A DNA stretch of 64,000 nt from Oscheius onirici. Taxonomy: Eukaryota > Nematoda > Chromadorea > Rhabditida > Rhabditidae. The stretch spans positions 7,564,001 to 7,628,000 of the forward strand of contig OW051472.1 in the NCBI GenBank assembly GCA_932521025.1, read 5' to 3'. The notes under the pieces are model-generated. The model was given only the letters and a program-made list of their open reading frames with translations, was not told the origin of the DNA and searched no databases. The translations under genes and the position numbers were made by a program. Of the stretch, positions 1-11,181 are shown in pieces; position 1 is the stretch's first letter; each line of letters begins with the position of its first letter.

Positions 1-1560
1 TTGCGGAGCTGACAGTCTGGTCGGTTGCGGAGCTTCCAGTCTGATCAGTTGCGGAGCTGACAGTCTGATCGGTTGCGGAGCTTCCAGTCTGATCGGTTGC
101 GGAGCTGACAGTCTGATCAGTTGCGGAGCTGACAGTCTGATCGGTTGCGGAGCTGACAGTCTGATCGGTTGCGGAGCTTCCAGTCTGATCAGTTGCGGAG
201 CTGACAGTCTGGTCGGTTGCGGAGCTTCCAGTCTGATCAGTTGCGGAGCTGACAGTCTGATCGGTTGCGGAGCTTCCAGTCTGATCGGTTGCGGAGCTGA
301 CAGTCTGATCGGTTGCGGAGCTGACAGTCTGATCGGTTGCGGAGCTGACAGTCTGATCGGTTGCGGAGCTGACAGTCTGATCGGTTGCAGAGCTGACAGT
401 CTGATCGGTTGCGGAGCTGACAGTCTGATCGGTTGCGGAGCTGACAGTCTGATCAGTTGCGGAGCTTCCAGTCTGATCGGTTGCGGAGCTTCCAGTCTGA
501 TCGGTTGCGGAGCTTCCAGTCTGATCAGTTGCGGAGCTGACAGTCTGATCAGTTGCGGAGCTGACAGTCTGATCGGTTGCAGAGCTGACAGTCTGATCGG
601 TTGCGGAGCTTCCAGTCTGATCAGTTGCGGAGCTGACAGTCTGATCGGTTGCGGAGCTGACAGTCTGATCGGTTGCGGAGCTGACAGTCTGATCGGTTGC
701 GGAGCTGGCAGTCTGTTCGGTTGCGGAGCTTCCCGTCTGATCAGTTGCGGAGCTGACAGTCTGATCGGTTGCGGAGCTTCCAGTCTGATCAGTTGCGGAG
801 CTGACAGTCTGATCGGTTGCGGAGCTGACAGTCTGATCGGTTGCGGAGCTGACAGTCTGATCGGTTGCGGAGCTGGCAGTCTGTTCGGTTGCGGAGCTTC
901 CCGTCTGATCAGTTGCGGAGCTGACAGTCTGATCGGTTGCGGAGCTTCCAGTCTGATCAGTTGCGGAGCTGACAGTCTGATCGGTTGCGGAGCTGGCAGT
1001 CTGTTCGGTTGCGGAGCTTCCAGTCTGATCGGTTGCGGAGCTGACAGTCTGATCGGTTGCGGAGCTTCCAGTCTGATCAGTTGCGGAGCTGACAGTCTGA
1101 TCGGTTGCGGAGCTTCCAGTCTGATCGGTTGCGGAGCTGACAGTCTGATCAGTTGCGGAGCTGACAGTCTGATCGGTTGCGGAGCTGGCAGTCTGTTCGG
1201 TTGCGGAGCTTCCAGTCTGATCGGTTGCGGAGCTGACAGTCTGATCGGTTGCGGAGCTTCCAGTCTGATCAGTTGCGGAGCTGACAGTCTGATCGGTTGC
1301 GGAGCTGGCAGTCTGATCGGTTGCGGAGCTTCCAGTCTGATCAGTTGCGGAGCTGACAGTCTGATCGGTTGCGGAGCTGACAGTCCGTTCCGTGGTCGAG
1401 CTTCCAGTCTGTTCGGTTGTGGAGCTTCCAGTCCGTTCCGTAGTCGAGCTTTCAGTTTGTTCGGTTGTGGAGCTTCCAGTCCGTTCCGTGGTCGAGCTTC
1501 CAGTCTGTTGGGTGGTCGAGCTGCCAGTTTGTTCGGTTGTCGGGCTTCCAGGCGGTGTTT
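1..1560. repeat. 24-bp tandem repeat (minisatellite), about 65 units
   Basis: Units of exactly 24 bp begin at 1, 25, 49 and so on, and stay in register through 1560 with no indel that I could find. Units 1-57 (1-1368) are nearly identical and differ mainly in GAC/TCC/GGC and GATCGG/GATCAG/GTTCGG variants. Units between 1369 and 1560 are progressively diverged, as expected at the edge of an expanding array. On the minus strand each unit encodes eight residues such as VSSATDQT. The array runs off the left edge, so its full length is unknown. Confidence 0.97.
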
Positions 1561-2999
1561 TAAATGTTGTTGTCTCTCCTTGTTGAGCAGCTGAGGTCGT
1601 TGGAGCTGTCGGTCTTGTTGCTACCGTCGTTGGTGGCTTCAACGTGGTGATTGTTTGATCTTCTGCAAATATACTTCATTTTGAAGACAACCTGTTCAAA
1701 CTTACCGACTTGTTTCACCACTGTATCAGTAATATTATTGGTCGTTTTTGTAACGTTGACTCCACCAAACGCGTGCTAAAACCTGTTATAACGCTTGGCT
1801 GTTTCTTACATCCAGCTGGGTCTGGTTGAGTCCAGGTGCAGCAATGATCATCTGGTTGGCAAGTTGTGTGTCACTGTTGACTTGTTGGGTAAAATTTTTG
1901 AAGTCATCAGATTCTGTGCTGAACGTATCTTGGTTTAAAACATCGCCTCCACTCACTAATTAACAACTTTGCACGGCGTCATGTGTACAAGCGTCTTCAA
2001 TTTGTCCTCCTTCGTGGCGGAATCGTAACTGGCGAGGACTCTGAAAGTCTATCAATAATGTTCAATTCCTATTTCTACGGAATTCTCTTTTAGGCAGAAT
2101 CATCTCGAACGACATCTTTTTGTCAACTATTATGTTCTTCTCAACTTACGGAGACTGCAGAAAGATGTCGACCTTCAATTGATCAACATTCTGAACGAGA
2201 TATGTTTGTGCGGCCTCTCCCGTCATCAAATCCGAAGAGTTGGCCGTGTCGGAATACTTGATAATTCGAAATCTAACGGTATCGTTAAATTGATTGATAA
2301 TGTCAGTGGCTGCGGATTTTTGCTAAAAAAAGATTTATATTTTTCACAAATCACTCTACCGCATCCAGATTGCACTTTTTGAACTGGTCACTATCCGCTG
2401 CCCTTTTGAACCTCATCGTCGCTGGTGTGTCATTATCTAGTCCAACATATAGGGAAATCGAGACACTCTGATTCGGAACTACTGGCGGTTTAACTGTGGT
2501 CGTGGTTGTTTCTGAAAATTTATCAAGATTAAGACGCTTAACAGGGTGGAATGATAGGGACAACACAATGGTGTGGGGCTTAGTCTGTTGGATGACTAGA
2601 TGGGAAGGAATTTGAGTCTTTAATTTGATATTGATTGAGATGTTACATTTGTGTTCAAGAACACTGGATAGCGTGAATGTACCAGCAAGATCCAACAATA
2701 TTTCATGTGCCACAACTTGCTCATCCTCATAAAAAGATGGTTCACACTTCATCACAGGGAAATGGATAGGCGCAAACAAGAAAGAATCATGAAATCGATT
2801 CTGATTTTTTCGAGTATCAAATTCAAACCGCTCGCGACGAAAAAATCTATAGAAATTGAGGAACTTTTCTTGAAGACTCACCATCCTTACTCTGTTGTGT
2901 CAAAACGACTATAAGGACAACAGAGACAGATACTAGAATAACCAGAATAATCGAGCCGATGAAAATAAACGGCTGTAGTTTCTTCCAGTCCACCCCCAT
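1..2999 (-). CDS. Mucin-like type II membrane protein, C-terminus cut by window edge
   Basis: The reading starts at an ATG at 2997-2999 with MGVDWKKLQPF followed by about 25 hydrophobic residues (IFIGSIILVILVSVSVVLIVV), a signal anchor without a cleavage site, so a type II topology with an extracellular C-terminus is inferred. Further exons on the minus strand (around 2350-2850, 2150-2320, 1810-1960, 1725-1785) encode a non-repetitive ectodomain with several N-glycosylation sequons (for example NVT, NIT). From about 1665 down to base 1 the frame becomes Thr/Pro-rich and then a Ser/Thr octapeptide repeat (GSSTTEQT, VSSATDQT), which suits dense O-glycosylation. The repeat frame has no stop. Some joins, including exon 1 to exon 2, could not be phased, so the middle of the model is approximate. 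Mucin-like surface or cuticle-associated function is inferred from composition; I recognise no specific family. Confidence 0.7.
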
Positions 3000-3387
3000 G
3001 ACCTAGAGAATATAGTGGTCAAGACTGGAGGAAGTAGTAGTCTGGAGAGAGGGAATGAGTCACAGAGAGACACACACTGGACTGACCCAAAAGATCTGAA
3101 TAGAACTGGAGAAAAGGCGTTGCTGGTTCTTATCTCTGATGGAGACCGCACAGCTTTCAGAAGATTCTGTAACCGTCATGTTGGCTTATCGGCGCAAAAC
3201 AGTCAGAGAGATTGGGTGGAATGAGGTCGCGGTAACTCGTTAAATGACTGTACTGGTTCTACTTCCAAAATATGTGGTTACAGTACTTTCAAGTCCGTGT
3301 CTCCAATTGTTCTAAAATGGTTCGTTTCCATAGTTCTTAACTCGCCCTCTCTTCTAGTCTCTTCTCATCATGTACAGCCACATACGA

Positions 3388-3950
3388 CTACTTCTGGTAG
3401 TAGACAACAGTCTGGTCGACGACAGCCACTCGTAGACTCAGCAATGGATACAGTAGCAGATTAGAATTAGAATTAGAAAATTCATTTTGCCTGGATCCCA
3501 AACATTGTATGGTACAGATGCCGATCATCAGGATAAGGACCCCAAAAAGTTCCGGTAGCCCAGTACAGTATAGACACTGAGTGCGTTACAAGCTGCAGTA
3601 GTAGCAAACGCATTGCTGGAAGAAATAGGCTTGCCAAAGCCCCAGAAGACACTGTGGAAGCACTTTCATCGCCGTGGTAGAGAACTGACAAATGTCGTCG
3701 TCTTGTGCGAAGTTGGTAGAGGCTTTTGAAATTTCCAGAAGGTTTTGGAAAAATGAGACTATTTCCCTGATATACTTCCGAATTTCTTCAAAACTGCCTC
3801 TAAACGCTTTTGGTATCTGATACTGCTTGTCTGTGAAAAAAAACAGACGAGTGTGTTATGTCAATCAAAAAGACCAGATTCAGCAAATGAATGACTGTAC
3901 CGGAACAGAAGAGATTGTGGAGAACACAGTCATGAGTTTATAGCAAAGAA
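3388..3950 (-). CDS. Hypothetical Cys-rich protein with C-terminal membrane segment, 5' end unresolved
   Basis: Two exons are well supported on the minus strand. Exon 3830-3610 (after a TTTTTTTCACAG acceptor) encodes a charged, helical segment ending FFQQC. A 33-nt GT-AG intron at 3609-3577 removes an in-frame TAA, and exon 3576-3388 continues CLYCTGLPELFG, a hydrophobic stretch VLILMIGICTI, and a polar tail rich in SN pairs before TAG. The phase matches at the junction (0/0). A further upstream exon near 3866-3910 is possible but gave no clean start codon. The family is not recognised; the fragment may be the C-terminal part of a multi-pass or single-pass membrane protein. Confidence 0.4.
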
Positions 3951-4232
3951 TTTCGATTACTCTTCTCGATCATGACATCTCTCTTGTTTTCCTACAATTC
4001 TACCCATTTTGTAGGTCAAATATTAATGACTCTTCTAAGCCTTCTAATTCCCCAGGAAATTCCCCCTCTTTACCGCAAACGATGTCAGCAAAGCACCGGG
4101 AAACGCCCTGACTTTACGGCAAAGGCCGGAATGTGGTGATAAGACACCTGCTATGACTGTGATTGAATCAATCTCTTTATTCTATGTAAAGAAAGACCCG
4201 ACTTTCTGATACACACAAAACTATTCGAAGAC

Positions 4233-6751
4233 TTAGATAAGAACCTCCTTAGGAGGGGTGGCTATGACGGGCACACGTCGGAAGCCCAAATGTTCTTTGC
4301 GGCGATGAAGGATGGGAGAAATGTAGGCCTAAAGGTTCGATTATAATGAAAAAAAATAAGAATTAAGGCTCACCTTTAAGGTTCTGCGAAAGTGAGAACC
4401 GAAGGCGTAGTAGATGATGAAATTGCAGGATGAATTGACCACGACCATAAGGTTCGAAAGATCAATAAGATAGGCATTGACAATCATGAAGAGCAGCTCG
4501 AGGAAGTTTACTGTCAGAGGCTGAATGTTTCTTTCAATTTTCCTTTTACACAATTCCCTACCAGAACATTGCAGCAAATAAAGAGGCAGACAACGAGAAC
4601 GAGAGTGATAATGTCAGAAGAACTGGAGTCTTCGTCTCCTTCTGGCTTCTTCCTGTAAATTCCAAATTTAAAAAATTAAAAAAATTAAAAAAGAGTCTCA
4701 GTTGGGGGACCATTCAGCACTTGCATTAAGTCTGGGGCGGTATCTGAATCATCATCGACGGGAATCGAACCCTGGTCTGTCGCTTGGATTGCGTGGCGCG
4801 TTTCCACTGCGCCAGCTGGCAACATTCGGCAATAGAAAGGACAACAGCCTACCTCCTCATGGCCAAAACGATGGCAGAATTGATGCCGATGAGCAGGAAA
4901 ACAGGCCCTCCTGCCATCACTATCGTATACATGTAGGCGTAGTAGATTGTCAAGTAATCCTGAAAGAATCTGTGTTCTGGATTGTCTGGAAAACTGACCG
5001 GATCGGTCCTCAGGGCTGTGGGACAGACGTCCTTCGTGACAGAACTGAATGGAACACTCCAACAATCGATGACGAAAATCTCGAACATGTGGGGAGAGTT
5101 GTAGATGAAAGCGGCCAAAACTATGCCGATTATGATCTAAACATACCCTCAGAAAGGGGAGTGACTCACATAAAGAGAAGTTCGGACAGAACAAAACTGG
5201 TTACTGAATTTTTCATCAGCTGCCACCAGAATGAGACAGTCGAGAGCAGCGGCAACGGTCAGGAAAACGGACAGAGTTTGAGCAGTAAGACCTAGAGATC
5301 AAATAAATGACTCGAATGAGACTTACCCAATGGGAACATGACTGGAGAGAGAACGGCAAAGTAGTACGTTGCGTAAAGTGACCTTCGTCGCATATTCTCC
5401 AGGAAGAAGAGAAAGAAGGCTGTGAGGATGATGACGATGTCTGAGCAGGCTAAGGCTCCGAGGTATCTGAACAAAATGTAACTGACAATAAGCTTCCGAT
5501 TTCCTTTCCATGAGGGTTTTTCTAGACTTCCCCCTATTTTGATTCTGCCTTTTCAAGTTACTTTACTTTATTTTTTATCTTTATCTTTATACGTATCCTA
5601 ACTCAGAAAATATCTGTAGGGAAGAGACTTCTGTCGTTGGGTAATCATCAAATTGCCAACCTTCTGAACTCAGTCTTCTGGCTGTATCCCTACTCTCTAC
5701 TAAAGTTGGCCCAACTTTAGTAGAGAGTAGGGACCTCCATCTGTGTGGTGGTCTGTCCGTTGATCTTGTCCGGTTCGGGGTCCATTCTTCGACAACTTTC
5801 ATCCACCTGTTTCCGTCCTCATTCGACACTTTCCAAGCCCAATCAAACAGTCTTCTCTTGTATTCTGCTACGACGTCTTCCAACTTTGTCCTGTTGCGGA
5901 TTTCTTCATTTGAAATATGATCAAGAAGTGAGATTCCTAGATTCTTTCGTTGCATTCTCCTTTCCTGGACTGGAGAGAGAACGGCAAAGTAGTATTTTTT
6001 TTACTTATTTTCAATTTGACCATTACATGACTGCATGACTCTCCGTTAGCTGATGGGTAACGTGTCATTTCGCCTGGCTCCGTCAACCGGAGACTGTTCT
6101 CCGCGAATTTACAACCTTTCCAAGTTGGTTCTTCATTTGTGGGCATCTGGATGTTGACTTTTCAAGTCTGCTTGTCAGATTGCATAGTAATCAATTGTTC
6201 CTGGTCTTGTTGTTGTAACCTTGCAAGTTGTAACTGTATTGTCTTCAGAGTCTCTGGATGAATATTGCCGTTCTTTTACAGGGACTCGGCTTCTTATATC
6301 ACATTGTACTCGGCGACTTTGCTCTTCGAGACGGTAACAAAAAATTCATTATCTGACTATAGTCGACCCATAAACATACTGTTTAGACGTCTTTTCTGAG
6401 CTACTAATGAAGAAAGAAAGGCTCTGCTCACTAACTACACCTCTCCAGTAAATAAATTTAATTGACTTACACGTTCAAACTCGAAACCATTTCCTTCCTT
6501 GTGTAGATGAAGGCCGAAATGGAGTTTCCTACCAGCCCGAGACATCCGATCACTGGTAGGGTGATTCCAATGACTGCCTGGAAGATAAGTTTCCTTCTAG
6601 TTTGATTTAATAAATTTACCAGATTGAAGGACTCGTACATCTTGCTCACGACTCTCGTCTCTCCGTAGTCATAGCAGTAGCCGCAGACTGACAGACCCCA
6701 GCATTGTCCTTCTGACATTGTCACATTCGAACAACCCGCTGTCGTGTTCAT
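4233..6751 (-). CDS. FMRFamide-receptor-like G-protein-coupled receptor
   Basis: Class A 7TM receptor in several exons. Exon 1 (6751-6471) has an N-terminus with N-glycosylation sites (NTT, NVT) and TM1 with GLVGNSISAFIYTRKEM. Exon 2 (5466-5327) carries TM2 (YLGALACSDIVIIL). Following exons encode TM3 (LTAQTLSVFLTVAAALDC), an FCSVRTSLY intracellular loop, TM4 and the hallmark YNSPHMFE, TM5 (YAYMYTIVMAGGPVFLLIGIN), TM6 and TM7 (VVVNSSCNFIIYY), then FGSHFRRTLK and a short tail ending in TAA at 4233-4235. The R-N-P-FE layout and the NFxxY in place of NPxxY are typical of invertebrate FMRFamide-type receptors. The usual E/DRY motif after TM3 is replaced by LDC, which is odd. The ATG follows a likely trans-splice acceptor (GAATTCAG). 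Ligand unknown. Confidence 0.88.
4687..4821 (-). mobile_element. tRNA-like Pol III element (SINE-like) inside the GPCR intron
   Basis: Read on the minus strand, TGGCGCAGTGG (4814-4804) matches the Pol III A box and GGTTCGATTCC (4771-4761) matches the B box, 32 nt apart. The D-arm folds (GCGC/GCGC), but the anticodon and T-stems and the acceptor stem pair poorly, so this is not an intact tRNA gene. A TTTTTT run at 4692-4687 could terminate Pol III. The element lies in the intron between the TM5 and TM6 exons of the host gene, in the same orientation. A tRNA-derived SINE or decayed tRNA pseudogene fits best. Confidence 0.55.
5587..6150 (-). mobile_element. Non-LTR retrotransposon remnant (C-terminal ORF fragment)
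   Basis: An open minus-strand segment (5955-5587) reads NEEIRNRTKLEDV, then YKRRLFDWAWKVS, RWMKVVEEWTPNRTR and RPPHRW. This is the characteristic end of the endonuclease/reverse-transcriptase polyprotein of RTE/jockey-like LINEs (RRxxWAGHVxRxxxxRW, EWxPxxxxRxxGRPPxRW). The downstream consensus is lost at a perfect 20-bp inverted repeat at 5692-5732. A second TE-like stretch (CKFAENSLRLTEPGEMTRY) lies at about 6040-6150. The catalytic domains are absent, so the copy is dead. It occupies most of the 1-kb intron 1 of the FMRFamide-receptor-like gene. Confidence 0.75.
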
Positions 6752-9700
6752 CTTCTGAATTCGCAGTAATAGAGGAACGAGGAAGGTAAGGAAGTTTAAG
6801 CAGAAATAGCAAAAACACCTGTTTTACGGGGGTAACAGTTGGAACAGATGATGTTGCAGAAGGCTGATTTGTAATCTTTGCCCCTACTTTAAATTACGGA
6901 ACTAATGCGGTTAGAATTTCGTATAATTAACCAGAAGCAAATACTTGGATGTTTTGACGAATTATACTTCGTAAGATAAGGTGGGCTCCGTATCTGAAGA
7001 ACTCGCAGAAATCTTCTTACACTTGGATGTTTACACTATTTTATGACATATAGTGGGAGAGTGAATTGGAGTCTTCAGAAATTTCTAGGAATTCCTCTCG
7101 GATAAGGAAATAGTCAAATCGTTTTACTAGCTCAAGGTTCAGTGGATAGTAACAGCCTGTCTGGGTACGATTGGCTGGAGGTTTTGCTGCTGAAGCTGAA
7201 GGTTTTTACTGACAAATTACTGAAGACCTAAATCTTTAGAAAAAGCGTAAACTTGGGGGAAATAGGATGTTTGAACTGACGATCAACTTTTACCGAGGAA
7301 AGTCTTCAATGCACTCTGATTGAAAAGAGTGAGGAAGCAATTGTAAGAAAAGCTGTACACGTCGAGACGAAGATCCACCCACCGGTCCAAGTTCTAATGT
7401 TTTGACCAATTGCTAGTTTTGTCAATAAGAGAGAGACGTTTAATTGAGTCGAGAGAGAAATATGACAATATATTCGGGGTTAGAGCTCAAAACAAGAAAG
7501 AGCGGAAAGAAGGTGTGTGGTACATTAGCTATTCTGTCGCAAATGAACGGAAAGTTCCGAGAAGAGACGAACTGGAGAATAAGAAGAGAGGAAGACTCTC
7601 TATCATCAACTGCAAGGGATTAATCAGCACTTAGTGCTCGTCCCGAATGACGTAGAAAAGGAGAACTGGAAATGAGAAAAACCCGCGAGAGAGGGAGTGT
7701 GTAGCCTTTTGAAAATGAGAACAGAGTCATTGGTGTGCTCTCGAGACGAGTCCGAGTCTCTTCATCAAATTATTCGCTCAGTTGACTTCCCTCACAACCT
7801 TTGTCTCTCTCGATCCATGTAGGCGGCATAATCTTGGGATCGAGAGGGATCGCGGGAGAAAAGAACAAGAGAAGGAGGGGCGAGATTTCTTCATTCTTAG
7901 CTCGTGAAACCAGCTTTCGAGCTCCTTCGGGAAGTATTGAAAATGTACTCATTGACTCTGGTGATTCCCAGAACATGATCGGGCAAGGAAAAGCTAGCGA
8001 AGTAGGTCACGAATGTCTGGCAGAAAACAGGAGTAGACAACTATACTGCTTTTGGCAAAGTGTTCTGACTTACTGTCAGGTCAGGCTCTTTTTAGAACAG
8101 TTAGTCTAGTTGACTTCTGACATAAGTGAAAAACTTGAGAGTGGTCAGTTATGCATGGTGTCAATGGAAAACTAACTGATGAGAAGCTCATAAAACTCAA
8201 TTCTAGTGGAGTAAAGAAGACGACTGAACAAGATTACAGCCGTTTCCGGCAAAGATGACTTTAACAGGAAAACTGTAAATACGATAAGAATGAACTTTAT
8301 CAAGAAAAGTAAACATGACTTTTGTTCTAACGATTAGAAAAATTCTGAGAAAGTGAGCGAAGAGTTCTCTGACTAATTAGCCAACTCCAAAAGTGGATGG
8401 ACTAATTGGCCCAAAAGACACAAGGTGCGGCCAACTTCTAGGAATAACTGTTTTCTTTAAACGTCTCTTTGCAAAGGAGAGTTTTCCTTGTTTGTCACCA
8501 AAAATAGAACTATTCGCATACAGCAAGAAGTAAATTAAGTGATTAGATGACGAAACCCCTCCTCTGGGACCCTACTGAATCCTTACCGACTTCCGTTATT
8601 TTGCGTTCTTCGCCTATAGAGCCACTCCATTAGCTCTAAAACGGAGGTTTCAACGACTACCAAATTTAAGTCGCGGAGTCGAACTAATTTTAGTCGTGAA
8701 GACGTAAGTTGGCAACGGAACTGTGAACATGCTTCAATAGCTCAGAAAAGAGAAATAGTGACGCTCTGGGTGTTATGTACCACAGGAAAACAAAAAGTCT
8801 TTTCGCGGGGTGTTTGAAAATATTAGCAATTTGAAAAACAAGGCTAAATGTTGGAAAAGGCCAAAAATTGATGGAACTGTGCCTGTGTCAACTGTTCAGA
8901 CAAGTAATGCGAAGGAGGCTCATCAACCTCACTATTTCTAGATTTCGGGACTTTGAGAATAGGGTGGAGGCTAGTAAGTTTCTTCTCAAAGTCCCACAAT
9001 TTAGGGTGGCTAAAAAGGAGATGAGCCCACCTGTTCAATTCTAGCTGTAATAAATTTAATTGTTTAATTTAATTTCTGAGTAAATTGGTAAAGAGTTCAA
9101 CAAAGCGCTCAAAAGTGATGAGAAAAAGTGGTCGATGAGTCTCATAAGGTTCAAAGTTAACGAACTAGAGAGACTTCCATTTGGGCTTTGGGGCGTGTCG
9201 TGACCGTTTCCGTTCGTGGCATCTTTAAAAAATGGGCGGAGTCGAGACACATTGAGAAAAGAATAGTGAAGAGAATGACTTTCAAGCTAGTTGACCGGAA
9301 AATGATCCTTACTTTCGCTTGAACATGCATCTGAAACAGGCTAAAAATGAATGCACCTGTTCGTGAGAACGAAGAGAGAAGAGAGCCGACAATTCAGTGG
9401 GGCTTTTAAGATTTATGAAGACATAAAATCTTTTCAGGATCTCAATGGCTCATTAGAGTATGGGCGAGAGAGAGAAAGACCAATTGAAAAATAGCGGGAA
9501 CAAAGTGTAGTCAGTCTGTTATGTGAGCCTTATAACACTCGTCGTCCCGAAGTTTAAACAGAGAAAAAGAACATGCGTTCGAGAGTTCAAAAAGGGGAGT
9601 CATCTTTCTGGGAATCTTTCTTCGATTTCGTTTTTTAGTGCTACAATGTTTCGTACTTGTAATGTTCGTGTAAATACTGGGACTGGGATCTTTATGCCTC

Positions 9701-11181
9701 CCCCTAACAATAAGCCTTGGGACGTCGGGAAGAAACTTCTGTTTTATGGTTCACATATATTTTCCAGCTTTGTGATGTTCCTCAAACTTGTATTTATTGA
9801 CAACTTTGCAGAACATCACTTTCAGGTTGAAATTAACTGTTCTTGCAAGGCTGCGGAACTGAATTTAGATCGGAGAAAGAATCCGGCAATTCATAGAAGG
9901 AACTCTTCTTATTTCTAATTCGAGCTACGTTGGGTAAGGAACTGGAAAAGGGCGATCAGGCATGGAGGTAAAGAAGAGGGAATAAATGACTCCCAGAAGA
10001 GAGAGCTTTTTCAACTGTCACACTGCTGTTTACCCCGTCAAAGTTATAGACAGGAAAATAGGGGGAAAGTCTCCCTGGTTGTGAAGAAAGGAGGGAAGGA
10101 AATAGACCTAATTACAAGTAGAAAGACACGGGCTAAGCTCACGGATAATGGACAGGCCTAAATTCTGAGAAGACGCTGGATCAAGGGGAGGATCAGTCGC
10201 TCTCTTTCTAATTTGGACGAAGGACAAGGAAGAGCAGATCTTTCAGATAGTAGGGCTCAATTAATTTGTATACAGCCTTAAAATAGAAGATAAAAGAGAG
10301 CTGCTGAAATCGGAGACGGACGACGGTCTTCGCTCCAATTTCACTCTCACATAGTACTAAATTTGATTAGATTTGTTTTTTAAAGAAAAAAGACTGGAGG
10401 AGAGATAAAATAAGAGACAGAAATTGTAGTCTGGTACTCTATAAACTACCAGACTAGGGACCAAATAGCCAAGTTGAGAGGATGAGAACCTGAAAAAAAA
10501 CACCCGGCACTAGTACACGAAGGTTTTCTACCCTGGCATCTCCTGCCAGTCTGGGGATCCTGTAGAAATCAAAATGAAAAAAAGTTAGGGAACTATGACA
10601 CACCGTTACTTGAGGGCTACAAGGGTTTAGTGTATTTGGTCACATGCTTGCTGGAACAGAGGCGGAAGACAATTGCTTCCCGAACGACTCTCATTCAGAT
10701 ACTCTGATCTCTTTCGGCAACCCTAGTTCATTAGAACTTCTACAGTATCTAGAAACGAGGATCACGCTCAGGTCTGGTCAAAGATCTCCCATTCCGCAGC
10801 AAGTTGCTCTTTTTGCTATCAGAGGGAGACGGCTGTTTAGCATGCAAAACTGTCGTCAGAAGAATGTATAACAAGATATGTAGGGGAGGAGGATGGAGAG
10901 ACGGCGATCAGAGAGGGAGCTCAATCAAATTGCCGCACAAGAAGTCAGCCACACAGTTGGTCCTGTGAAAAAGTCCCTAAAGCTATCGCTCTATCTCTCG
11001 CCAGGAAGAGCGATTTGTCATTAGACGTTCGATTGGAATAGCAGAGTCATGGGATTAGGAGAAAAACAAAGGGGAACATTAAAAGGTCTTTCGTCAACAG
11101 TAATAGATGGTAAGTCTTTTCGCTTTGGACGAAAGTAGTGGGGGATTCTACTGTAAGTTTGTTTGCTGGGACTCTATCAAA
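6752..11181. other. Long gene-poor stretch, no supported gene
   Basis: No run of exons with matching splice phases, no known motif and no tRNA was found on either strand. Open frames such as 7410-7634, 7801-8109 and 9523-9918 on the plus strand show no recognisable domain and biased, low-complexity composition. The DNA is moderately A/G-rich with many GAGAGA tracts. It may hold regulatory sequence for the flanking genes. Confidence 0.5.

Noticed and set aside
1-1560. Regular repeats suggesting a CRISPR array
   Set aside because: Units are adjacent with no unique spacers, are only 24 bp long and encode an open octapeptide frame; the context is eukaryotic.
1392-1586. Plus-strand frame with VVELPVCS repeats
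   Set aside because: It is the antisense shadow of the mucin repeat; the minus strand has the anchor, introns and continuous Ser/Thr frame.
5340-5994. The 27-bp direct repeats as a target-site duplication of the LINE remnant
   Set aside because: The interval between them includes functional TM2 exon sequence, so the repeats do not simply bracket the insertion.
7410-9918. Several open frames in the 6.8-11.2 kb stretch
   Set aside because: No motifs, no phased introns, purine-biased composition; lengths are compatible with chance.
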